Of a DNA stretch of 64,000 bases, positions 21,881 to 32,800 are shown piece by piece. Each line of letters opens with the position of its first letter. The first letter of the stretch is position 1. The translations under genes and the position numbers were made by a program. Under the pieces are notes generated by a model. It was not told where the DNA came from and did no database searches. It saw nothing but the letters and a program-made list of their open reading frames with translations. This DNA is from Archivesica marissinica (taxonomy: Eukaryota > Mollusca > Bivalvia > Venerida > Vesicomyidae), in assembly GCA_014843695.1 (NCBI GenBank), contig CM026397.1:36726446-36790445 (forward strand), in the 5' to 3' direction.

Positions 21881-24870
21881 TATGTATGCTCACAGGCGGT
21901 TGTTGTATAATGATATGTATGCCCACATGCGGTTGTTGTAACGATGATATGTATGCTCACAGGCGGTTGTTGTAACAATGATATGTATGCTCACATGCGG
22001 TTGTTGTAACGATGCTATGTATGCTCACAGGCGGTTGTTGTAACGATGCTATGTATGCTCACAGGCGGTTGTTGTAACAGTGATATGTATACTCACTGGC
22101 GGTTGTTGTAACAGTGATATGTATGCTCACTGGCGGTTGCAGTAACAGTGATATGTATGCTCACAGGCGGTTGCAGTAACAGTGATATGTATGCACACAG
22201 GCGGTTGCAGTAACAGTGATATGCATGCTCACAGGCGGTTGTTGTAACAATGATATTTATGCTCACAGGCGGTTGTTGTAACAGTGATATGTATGCTCAC
22301 AGGCGGTTGTTGTAACAGTGATATGTATGCTCACAGGCGGTTGTTGTAACAGTGATATGTATGCTCACAGGCGGTTGTTGTAGCAATGATATGTATGCTC
22401 ACAGGCGGTTGTTGTAACAGTGATATGTATGCAAACTGGCGGTTGTTGTAACAGTGATATGTATGCTCACAGGCGGTTGCAGTAACAACTGATTGTATGC
22501 CAGGCGGTTGGTAACAGATATGATCTCACAGCGGTGTAACAGTGATATGTATGCACACTGGCGGTTGTTGTACAGGATTGTATGCTCACAGGCGTTGCAG
22601 AACAGTGATATGTATGCACACAACAAACCACACAACACAACAAACCCAACAAAACACAGGCGGTTGCAGTAACAGTGATATGCATGCTCACAGGCGGTTG
22701 TTGTAACAATGATATTTATGCTCACAGGCGGTTGTTGTAACAGTGATATGTATGCTCACAGGCGGTTGTTGTAACAGTGATATGTATGCTCACAGGCGGT
22801 TGTTGTAACAGTGATATGTATGCTCACAGGCGGTTGTTGTAGCAATGATATGTATGCTCACAGGCGGTTGTTGTAACAGTGATATGTATGCAAACTGGCG
22901 GTTGTTGTAACAGTGATATGTATGCTCACAGGCGGTTGCAGTAAAAGTGATATGTATGCACACTGGCGGTTGTTGTAACAGTGATATGTATGCTCACAGG
23001 CGGTTGCAGTAACAGTGATATGTATGCTCACAGGCGGTTGCAGTAACAGTGATATGTATGCACACTGGCGGTTGTTGTAACAGTGATATGTATGCTCACA
23101 GGCGGTTGCAGTAACAGTGATATGTATGCTCACAGGCGGTTGCAGTAACAGTGATATGTATGCACACTGGCGGTTGTTGTTACAGTGATATGTATGCTCA
23201 CAGGCGGTTGCAGTAACAGTGATATGTATGCACACAGGCGGTTGCAGTAACAGTGATATGTATGCTCACAGGCGGTTGCAGTAACAGTGATATGTATGCT
23301 CACAGGCGGTTGTTGTAACAGTGATATGTATGCACACTGGCGGTTGCAGTAACAGTGATATGTATGCTCACAGGCGGTTGCAGTAACAGTGATATGTATG
23401 CACACAGGCGGTTGCAGTAACAGTGATATGTATGCTCACAGGCGGTTGCAGTAACAGTGATATGTATGCACACTGGCGGTTGTTGTAACAGTGATATGTA
23501 TGCTCACAGGCGGTTGCAGTAACAGTGATATGTTTGCACACTGGCGGTTGCAGTAACAGTGATATGTATGCACACTGGCGGTTGTTGTAACAGTGATATG
23601 TATGCTCACAGGCGGTTGCAGTAACAGTGATATGTATGCTCACAGGCGGTTGCAGTAACAGTGATAGTATGCACACTGGCGTACAGTGATATGTATGCAC
23701 ACTGGCGGTTGTTGTAACAGTGATATGTATGCTCACAGGCGGTTGCAGTAACAGTGATATGTATGCTCACAGGCGGTTGCAGTAACAGTGATATGTATGC
23801 ACACTGGCGGTTGTTGTAACAGTGATATGTATGCTCACAGGCGGTTGCAGTAACAGTGATATGTATGCTCACAGGCGGTTGCAGTAACAGTGATATGTAT
23901 GCTCACAGGCGGTTGTTGTAACAGTGATATGTATGCACACTGGCGGTTGCAGTAACAGTGATATGTATGCTCACAGGCGGTTGCAGTAACAGTGATATGT
24001 ATGCACACAGGCGGTTGCAGTAACAGTGATATGTATGCTCACAGGCGGTTGCAGTAACAGTGATATGTATGCACACTGGCGGTTGTTGTAACAGTGATAT
24101 GTATGCTCACAGGCGGTTGCAGTAACATTGATATGTTTGCACACTGGCGGTTGCAGTAACAGTGATATGTATGCACACTGGCGGTTGCAGTAACAGTGAT
24201 ATATGCACACTGGCGGTTGCAGTACAGTGATATGTATGCACACTGGCGGTTGCAGTAACAGTGATATGTATGCACACTGGCGGTTGCAGTAACAGTGATA
24301 TGTATGCACACTGGCGGTTGCAGTAACAATGCTATGTATGCACACTGGCGGTTGCAGTAACAGTGATATGTATGCACACTGGCGGTTGCAGTAACAATGA
24401 TATGTATGCACACTGGCGGTTGCAGTAACAATGATATGTATGCACACTGGCGGTTGCAGTAACAATGTTATGTATGCACACTGGCGGTTGCAGTAACAAT
24501 GGTATGTATGCACACTGGCGGTTGCAGTAACAATGATATGTATGTTCACAGGCGGTTGTTGTAACAATGATATGTATGCTCACTGGCGGTTTTTGTAACA
24601 ATGATATGTATGCTCACAGACGGTTGCAGTAAGAGTGGTATGCACACTGGCGTTTGCAGTAACAATGATATGTATGCTCACATGCGGTTGTTGTAACAAT
24701 ACTATGTATGCTCACTGGCGGTTTTTGTAACAATGATATGTATGCTCACAGACGGTTGCAGTAAGAGTGGTATGCACACTGGCGGTTGCAGTAACAATGA
24801 TATGTATGCTCACAGGCGGTTGTTGTAACAATGGTATGTATGCTCACAGGCGGTTGCAGTAACAGTGATA
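21881..24870. repeat. 34-bp minisatellite, about 3 kb
   Basis: About 85-90 copies of tatgtatgctcacaggcggt + tgcagtaacagtga, in two main variants (ttgttgtaacag and ttgcagtaacag; tgctcacagg and tgcacactgg). A stretch at 22490-22660 is irregular, with many small deletions and an A/C-rich insert at 22620-22660. Because 34 is not a multiple of three, each reading frame runs through all three phases of the unit; the minus-strand ORFs of up to about 205 aa are repeat products, not genes. Confidence 0.9.
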
Positions 24871-25032
24871 TGCCTGTAGTTTGGAGTATATTTTCCAACC
24901 CCGAGAACAAATCTAATTGCATAGTTGTGGATAGAGTGAATGCATGGAAATGATACACAGCAGCATTGTCTCGTTCGTGATAAATGATGGAACTAGTTGA
25001 TATAAAGAGGAGTAGTAGGCATACACTGTGTG

Positions 25033-25300
25033 ACACGCTGGATTGGTAACCCAATGATCGCAGGTTCGATCCCCCGTCTGACCCTAATAAAATTAACAGT
25101 CTTTCAGATGGGACGTTAAACCGAGTTCTCGTGTCGGTGCTGTACACTGTGCACGTAAAAGACCCAGAGGAGAATCTGGACGGGGTCTCTGTCTGTATCA
25201 TTGCACTATCCTCCAACAATCTAAAATGACTAATCTCTTCAGGAGGCGTCGCTCTTATGGGCAACCAGTAGCGACGATATATAAACGTAAAACACACACA
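25033..25300 (+). mobile_element. SINE-A, 5' slightly truncated
   Basis: From acgctggattggtaacccaa (anticodon arm) through the complete 3' hairpin cgtcgctcttatgggcaacc...tagcgacgatatataaacg, with a short CA-rich end. Confidence 0.8.
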
Positions 25301-25552
25301 CAGACTGTGTGAATGAATTGTAAAACTGTATAATAATATAGTTTGTGTCATCCGAGATACCACTATTGTGTGTATTATGTATGGGTTTTTTTTCTCTTAA
25401 GATTTCGTATTATTCAATAGATTATTTATCAATATTACAACGAACCAGGTGTGTGTACAGACGATAATTCACTACTTCGATTTTCATTGAATGTAAATTT
25501 TAATCATTTGAAAACTTGGGATTTGGTTTAGCATTTTTTCCGGATTTTAACA

Positions 25553-25700
25553 CTGGATGGATGGATGGATGGGATGGGATGGGATGGATGGGATGGGATG
25601 GGATGGGATGGGGATGGGGATGGGGATGGGGATGGGGATGGGATGGGATGGGATGGGATGGGGGGGATGGGATGGGATGGGATGGGATGAATGGATGGAT
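25553..25700 (+). repeat. (GGGAT)n / (GGATG)n satellite
   Basis: About 145 bp of ggatg / gggat / gggatg units, including GGGGAT runs at about 25612-25640. It is strongly G-biased on the plus strand. Confidence 0.95.
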
Positions 25701-26132
25701 TTCCTCCATTTCTGAAGAGCATAACATATTTACAAATCATTGTACAAACAGTATAATATAAATGCACAAATAACCCTGTTAATTGTCAGTTGAGTACTCG
25801 CAGCTGAACTATACGTGCATTAGAAACATTGCAAGCACAGTTGTAGTACTCAATGAATCAATGCACAAACATCATGGTGCATCCAAGATAACAGAAAACA
25901 ATTAGTTTACGGTAAACCCATTAAGCGTGTCCTTACTCTATATAATAGTTGTGTTAAGAACACTCAAGGTCTCCATATGTTGAGCTTGAGGTATACATAC
26001 TCGAGGTAATGATATATTGCCGAAACGAAAAGCAAGACAGCTACTAATATGTATACATGTGAATGATGCATTGTTGACTTGTATCTGACCTAATGAATTG
26101 CACTATAATCTTTATTTCTTTCGATTTTCCGA
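25701..26132. other. No feature recognised
   Basis: About 430 bp of AT-rich sequence with no exon or repeat signature that I can support. Confidence 0.35.
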
Positions 26133-26160
26133 ATGTGTCGAAAAAGACTATTATTTCCAG

Positions 26161-26369
26161 CAAGTTTATCACAGAATGTAGCCGGTCCAGGGATTGGGTT
26201 AATCCCTACCTACGAGGCCCCTGCTACATCTACGACACCCTCCCCAGAACAAACACTCTTTGATACAAACGTTAATAGTACCCCATATATTATAATCGAA
26301 TATACTTACAACGCTTTACATAAAGATCATAATCTTGAATTATCTTCTGTTAAATATCAGACTTTCTAA
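26161..26369 (+). CDS. Possible orphan exon (Pro/Thr-rich)
   Basis: The acceptor-like tatttccag precedes an open frame with coding-like composition (QNVAGPGIGLIPTYEAPATS, then TTPSPEQ) to a stop at 26369. No partner exon was found and the family is unknown. It may be chance or the remnant of a disrupted gene upstream of the Tc1 element. Confidence 0.2.
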
Positions 26370-26463
26370 TATACAGTTGATCTAGTATCATAGTAGGCAT
26401 ATATAACTTTGTATTTAGTCAAGTGACCTCGACTATGGACGAATACATATTTAACAATATATA

Positions 26464-27976
26464 CTGAGTCAAAAAAGAAACGATACCTGGTGTTTATGTG
26501 TCTATAATTTCAACATTTATTAAGAAAATTCTTTGAAAATTCATAAGATGATAGTCCAACATGTTTGAAAGAGGAGCACATAAAGCATAATGAGCCTCCG
26601 AAACTGTCTGCTGCGTGATGACGTAATTCGTCGGACGGGGGTCTAATGGAGTTTTCACACAGACGTCAATACCGAGTATGGGCACCATTTGCGTCTCTCA
26701 CTGCAATGCACCGCCGTCGCATCGAACGGAAGAGTGTCTGAATCTCTTGCTGGTCAATATTTGTCCACTCCTGACGCAAAACATCCCTCAGTTGGTTTAA
26801 CGTTACCGGCTGACGTCGTCTGACGCGGCGGTCTAACGTATCCCACAAATGTTCTATGGGTGACAAGTCTGGTGACAAAGCAGGCCACGGCAGGGTTTCA
26901 ATATTGTTCTGCTCCAATAATGTGGTGGAAATCCGAGCAGTATGACACCTGGCGTTGTCCTGTTGGAACAGTGTGACGTTTCTGTTGGCGTTAAAGAACG
27001 GCACAACAACTGGCGCAAGGATCTCATCACAGTACCGCTGGGCGTTTAGGTTCTCGTCCACCACTAACAGTTCAGTGCGACTACCGAAGGTGATACCGCC
27101 CCACGCCATAACGCTTCCGCCCCCTAACAGATCGACCTGATGTACACATGCGTCGGCGTAACGTTCACCGCGTCTGCGATATACCCGCTCTCTGCCATCC
27201 GCTCGACGCAAACAGAACCGCGATTCATCGCTAAACATCACCGAATTCCACTGTAACCGAGTCCAGCGAGCACGTTCCGTCGTCCATTCCCGCCGTACGT
27301 CACGGTGACGTCGTGTCAGAATGTGTCCAACGTATGGCCGATAGGCACGAATGCCACGTTCACCGAGCCGGTTCCTGACTGTTTGTGCACTGATGCGATT
27401 GTTGGTTATCCCAGGAGTAACGGCAGCTGTGTGCGTAGCAGGTAGGAACCGGTCACGTAAATGTGACGTCCGAATGTGACGGTCCTGTTCACGCGTCGTC
27501 ACACGTGGTCGACCAGATCTTGGACGGTCGTCCATCGATCCATGTGTTCGATAACGTCGAAGTAGACGTGTTATCGTGATCCGCGTAACCCCGAGTCAAT
27601 TTGCTACGTCACGCTGACGTAAACCGCCGTCAATCATGCCAATGGCACGCATTCTCTGATTGCGGTTTAGCCTAGGCATTTTGTTAGAGGTAACAATGGG
27701 TATGTAAGGTGTTTTTCCTCGATGATAATGCAATACCAGTACAATAAACTGGTTTTCCGATTTGTACATGTATAGGAAGTTGTCTTTGTTGAGGAGCGAG
27801 TGCAAATCGGAAATTCGGCGTTCCAGGATTATCGGGTGTTTATTTACCTGTGTTTATGGTTGGCTGACGTTGCAATAAGATACCCGGTACTGATACGTAA
27901 TAATATATTAAACCTTTCTATGGTTTTATCCGTTTTACGTCATTTTTAGTTTGGTATCGTTTCTTTTTTGACTCAG
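26464..27976 (-). mobile_element. Tc1-family DNA transposon, 1513 bp
   Basis: The terminal inverted repeats are perfect: ctgagtcaaaaaagaaacga + tacc at 26464-26487, mirrored at 27953-27976. Each end is flanked by a TA target-site duplication (26462-26463 and 27977-27978). The element encloses a single transposase frame on the minus strand. The intact ends and near-intact frame suggest a recent insertion. Confidence 0.95.
26666..27679 (-). pseudogene. Tc1 transposase (DD34E) with one in-frame stop
   Basis: A 338-codon frame from MPRLNRNQRMRAIGMIDGG to a stop at 26666, the usual length for Tc1 transposases (about 340 aa). Codons 1-110 hold the paired helix-turn-helix DNA-binding region, with a GRPR AT-hook-like motif after DDRPRS. 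The catalytic triad is visible: Asp in FSDESRF (codon about 151), Asp in QQDNARCH (about 241) and Glu in SPIEHLWD (about 276), with exactly 34 residues between the last two. The frame carries one TGA at codon 28, inside the first helix-turn-helix, with no frameshift. The enzyme would normally excise and insert the element at TA by a cut-and-paste reaction in the nucleus. This copy is probably inactive unless translation starts downstream, which would lose DNA binding. Confidence 0.95.
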
Positions 27977-28231
27977 TATATAACAGTTATGATGTCCGAA
28001 CATAACAATGTGCACCTGTAAAACATAGAATCAGTTTGCTTTCAACTACCCGGAAAACATTCTACATATTAGCTTCAATAGCAACAAGTTCCTTGGAACA
28101 AGATTATCATCTACCTATATATATAGCGCGCATTCTCAGAAATCCTTTGATTTTGGGTATTATATATTTAGGTATATATATATAGTTTATATACATATCC
28201 TCTATCGACACAACTTAATACACACATTATT

Positions 28232-28450
28232 CAGCGCCGTGGTTAGCGCGCTCGCTTCTCACCAATTCCTTGGACCGGGAATTATGTGAGATGGTACGGT
28301 GGTCGGCATATCGGACAGGATGGTTTTCTCCGGGTACTCCGGTTTCCTCCCACACGAATGACCACATATACGCTTTCATCCGCGCCAACGAGAGTGATTA
28401 ATATAAGTTGCTAGAACTTGCTTCGCAATCGTTGTAAACTAAGTAAAGAT
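28232..28450 (+). mobile_element. SINE-D, full length
   Basis: Head cgccgtggttagcgcgctcg, cttctcacc; body gatggttttctccgggtact and cctcccacacgaatgacc; tail gagagtgattaatataagtt and gcttcgcaatcgttgtaaac. Confidence 0.75.
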
Positions 28451-28455
28451 TAAGC

Positions 28456-28677
28456 ATTATTCAAAACACATATTGAATGCAAAATAACTCACACTAGCTA
28501 TAAAACGTCATGGGAGATCAACTGGAACGTTTAACAAATCGGACATCAATGGATTTCAATCAAATCGATTAAATAGAAAATATACATTGACAATCACGCA
28601 CTGGTTGGCAAAATAACGTATGTTGATACGCGTCTATATGACACCCAGTCTGTATGAATATATGACAGGTTTGACAG
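28456..28677 (+). promoter_or_regulatory. Probable promoter and noncoding first exon of gene C
   Basis: This stretch is homologous to 38750-39045 upstream of paralogue D: shared words include gatcaactgga/aatcaactgaa, aacaaatcggacatca, agaaaatat...cattg, tggttggcaaaataacgtat and gttgata. Both copies end in a donor (ttgacag/gtacgt here). Conservation of upstream DNA plus the shared donor suggests a short 5' UTR exon. The TATA-like ctatatg at about 28633 is weak. Confidence 0.45.
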
Positions 28678-28790
28678 GTACGTCTTAGTTTATTAGATAC
28701 ATCTTTATCAATTTAATTCATACTTTGAATTTTTTTAATTTATTTATACATATACAAGTATCTTATATTGCAAATATCACACACTATTTG

Positions 28791-29004
28791 GTTTATACAA
28801 ATTTATTTTAGCTCGATTGCGAAACAACTTATATTAATCACTCTCGAGACCTCATTCCTGATGGACTCCATCGCCACGAGGTAGAGAGAAGAGGCAACGT
28901 GGAATTTAAATGCCTTGCCTAAGGGCACAATCGTAACTGCTCCAGCTGGAATCGAACTCCGGGCAGTTCACACCTGAAGCGAACGCGCTACCACTGCGCT
29001 ATTT
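28791..29004 (-). mobile_element. SINE-C in gene C intron 1
   Basis: Tail at the left (tttatacaaatttattttag), head at the right (tagcgcagtggtagcgcg on the minus strand). Gene D has a SINE-C in the same orientation at about the same distance from its first-exon donor (39108), so this insertion may predate the C/D duplication. Confidence 0.75.
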
Positions 29005-29454
29005 AGTGAAATAGTAACTTCTAACGTAGCATATCTTCAGATTGATGCATGCTATATCATAAAGTAACATGCTTTTGCTTACTTCATTTATCTTTTGTTT
29101 AATTTAGTAATATTATAATTTCTGGATTTATTTTGCGTATAAATGTTAATAGGACGCATATTTTCCCTTTCTCATTTAATGTTGTTTTTCTTTTACTATA
29201 TTATTCAAAGAAAATCAGTTTCCTCATTTTTCATTAGTTTATTTGTTCGTTTTACCAATGAAAAATCCGTCATTTAGTTTAATTAAACGTTTGTGTGACA
29301 TTCTGGTGCCGGCCGATTTCTAATGTTGGCAAAACTTGTGGCCAAAACCATTTGTTTGATCAATTAACATGTATTACCATTTATGTATTACCATTTATGT
29401 ATTGTATCTATTGCTGTTGTATTACACATGTAATTGATAAAAGCAATAAAATAT

Positions 29455-29712
29455 GGTCCGCCTACGTGGTCGAGTGGTTAAGGTCGCTGACTTGTATACC
29501 ACTGTAACCTATCATCACTGATGGTCACGGGTTCGAGCCCCGCTCAGACCGTGTCTCATTTATATGAAAAAGTTGGCAGTTTCTTACGGAGGTTGGTGCA
29601 CCCAAGTACTGGTTAACCGCTGGAGCCTGCCCAGGAAAGGTGTTGTTAGGTAAACTGCCCGCCGGCGATATAGCCCAAAATGGTGCTGATGCAGGCGTAA
29701 AACCCGAAATAT
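29455..29712 (+). mobile_element. SINE-B with the alternative tail
   Basis: Head tggtccgcctacgtggtcga, gtggttaaggtcgctgac, with box B gggttcgagcccc. The 3' part is gcctgcccaggaaaggtgtt, then gccggcgatatagcccaaaa, tggtgctgatgcaggcg and aacccgaaatata. This tail is shared with 58556-58816 and not with the SINE-B at 19244. Confidence 0.75.
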
Positions 29713-29866
29713 AACATATAACATAACAGTTTCTCGTCTGTAACATTTAAACATATTTACAATATATATATATACATTGTAGTACAATATTATGATATAT
29801 GCAATAATGATGAGGATTATGGATATGTATGATGTATAATATTATTTGTTTGGCTCAAGTTCGGCC

Positions 29867-32800
29867 ATGATCAACATTCACGAGTACCAGCACAGAGAGT
29901 ATGTACCTAACTCGCGTTACAAGCTGCCAGTGAAATCCAAGACGAAGCATGACCAACCTACGGGAATGTACAAGGGAGATGTTTATTATAAACTCAATAA
30001 ACACAATAACTATGCAATGCGAAACTGGCATTCTAGACAAGCAAAAGGGTAAGTTTATATATTGTATTTTCGAGGTACATCGTTGATGTGTGTGTGTGTT
30101 TTACGTTTATTTATCGTCGCTACCGGTTGCCCATATGAGCGACACCTCCTGAAGAGATTAGTCATTTTAGATTTTTGGAGGATAGTGCAATGATACAGAC
30201 AGAGACCCATTCCAGAGTCTCCTCTGCTTTTTTTACGTGCACGGTGTACAGCACCGATACGAGACCTCGGTTTAAAGTCCCAACCGAAAGTCTCTTAATT
30301 GTATTAGGGTCAGACGGGGGCATCGAACCTGCGATCCCCGGATTCCCCTACTATCTTAATGCATGTATCATGCATATTTAAGCTTTTTTTCTTTCTTGTG
30401 CTGACAAATTTTAAATCAGAAATTCTGACATACCACCAGAGAAATACAGCAGAGAGACAGAGCTAAACCCAAACTAGAACGCAAAGACAAAACAGTTCTG
30501 ACTGAGGTAGCGCCTATACAAAGCATAAGGACACAGCCTCTACCGCCGGCTGTCAAGAAATCTTTTAAAACGACAACGACAAAAACTGAGGTAACATATA
30601 TACTAGAGGTCATAGAAAACGCATATTTCGGATAAGTGTGTTTTTACATGAAAAACAATAACTATATAAATACATAGTTTTAAACATTTTGGAATATTTT
30701 AGTTGTTCAGTTTGTGTTTTGTAATAAAGATGTGATATATCTTTGATGGAATCCTTCGTATTTCGTGTTCATGTAATACTAATCATATAATGTAGGTGTG
30801 CCTTTTCTATGTCCTCTTGTATATAATGTAGGTGTGTGTTTTCTATGTCCTCTAGTATATAATGTAGGTGTGCGTTTTCTATGTCCTCTTGTATATAATG
30901 TAGGTGTGCGTTTTCTATGTCCTCTTGTATATAATGTAGGTGTGCGTTTTCTATGTCCTCTTGTATATAATGTAGGTGTGCGTTTTCTATGTCCTCTAGT
31001 ATATAATGTAGGTGTGCGTTTTCTATGTCCTCTAGTATATAATGTAGGTGTGCGTTTTCTATGTCCTCTAGTATATAATGTAGGTGTGCGTTTTCTATGT
31101 CCTCTAGTATATAATGTAGGTGTGCGTTTTCTATGTCCTCTAGTATATAATGTAGGTGTGCGTTTTCTATGTCCTCTAGTATATAATGTAGGTGTGCGTT
31201 TTCTATGTCCTCTAGTATATAATGTAGGTGTGCGTTTTCTATGTCCTCTAGTATATAATGTAGGTGTGCGTTTTCTATGTCCTCTAGTATATAATGTAGG
31301 TGTGCGTTTTCTATGTCCTCTAGTATATACTGTAGTTGTGCGTTTTCTATGTCCTCTAGTATATAATGTAGTTGTGCGTTTTCTATGTCCTCTAGTATAT
31401 AATGTAGTTGTGCGTTTTCTATGTCCTCTAGTATATAATGTAGTTGTGCGTTTTCTATGTCCTCTAGTATATAATGTAGGTGTGTGTTTTCTATGTCCTC
31501 TAGTATGTGGGTGAAGTTAGCAGTGAGCAGTGTACTGCCAGTGTACTGCTGGTAGTGAGCAGTGTACAGCTGTACTGCTAGCAGTGAGCAGTGGGAAGTG
31601 TAATCCAGCAGTGAGTGATGTATTGTAGTAGTGAATGAAGTGTAAATGTAAACTTTCGAATAAATAAAAATAATTTTAAAACATTGTTTGGGCAGTAAGC
31701 AGTGGGGGAAATGTACGACTGTACGAGCAGTGTATTCCAACAGTGGGAAGTGTAATCCAGCAGTGAGTGGTGTATTGTAGTAGTGAATGGTGTACAAATG
31801 CTCACTGCTCACTGCTAGCAGTACAGCATTACACTGCTCACTGTCAGCAGTACAGCAGTACACTGGCAGTACATTGCTCACTGCTAACTTCCACCCACAT
31901 GTCCTCTAGTATATAATGTAGGTGTGCGTTTTCTATGTCCTCTAGTATATATGTGCTGCACACTGTGGGTATTGTAAGGATGGGTGATTAGAATGTACTG
32001 CACACTGTGGGTACTGTAAGGAGTGGATGATTAGAATGTACTGCACGTTGTGGGTATTGTAAGGAATGGATTATTAGAATGTGATGCACGCTATGGGTAT
32101 TGTATCGAGTGGATGATTAGAATGTACTGCACGTTGTGGGTATTGTAATGAGTGGATGATTAGAATGTGATGCACGCTGTGGGTATTATATGGAGTGGAT
32201 GATTAGAATGTACTGCATACTGTGGGTATTATATGGAGTGGATGATTAGAATGTACTGCATACTGTGGGTATTATATGGAGTGGATGATTAGAATGTACT
32301 GCATACTGTGGGTATTATATGGAGTGGATGATTAGAATGTACTGCATACTGTGGGTATTATATGGAGTGGATGATTAGAATGTACTGCATACTGTGGGTA
32401 TTATATGGAGTGGATGATTAGAATGTACTGCATACTGTGGGTATTATATACCCGTGGGTATTGTAAGGAGGGTGCTTAGAATATGCTGCACGCTGTGGGT
32501 ATTGTAAGGAGTGGATGATTAGAATGTGCTACACGCTGTGGGTATTGTAAGGAGTGGATGATTATAATGTACTGCACGCTGTGGGTATTGTATCGAGTGG
32601 ATGATTAGAATGTGCTGCACACTGTATATTCTAAGGAGTGGATGTTTAGAATGTGCTGCACACTGTGGGTATTGTAAGGAGTGGATGCTTAGAATGTGCT
32701 GCACACTGTGGGTATTGTAAGGAGTGGATGATTAGAATGTGCTGCACACTGATATATTCTAAGGAGTGTCATCAATAACTTTCTAAACGCTTGTTTCTAG

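Noticed and set aside
22399..24601. Many minus-strand ORFs with a 34-residue period
   Set aside because: They are products of the 34-bp array; the period of 34 residues follows from the unit length not being a multiple of three.
24746..25363. 205-aa minus-strand ORF
   Set aside because: It runs through a SINE-A and the end of the 34-bp array; there is no independent evidence of coding.
29455..29550. Functional class II tRNA gene
   Set aside because: It is the head of a SINE-B; other copies carry the same non-tRNA 3' extension.
30769..31881. 370-aa minus-strand ORF with a 12-residue repeat (ILEDIENAHLHY)
   Set aside because: It is the shadow of the 36-bp minisatellite, and its N-terminal part is a foldback element. 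The opposite strand is equally open.
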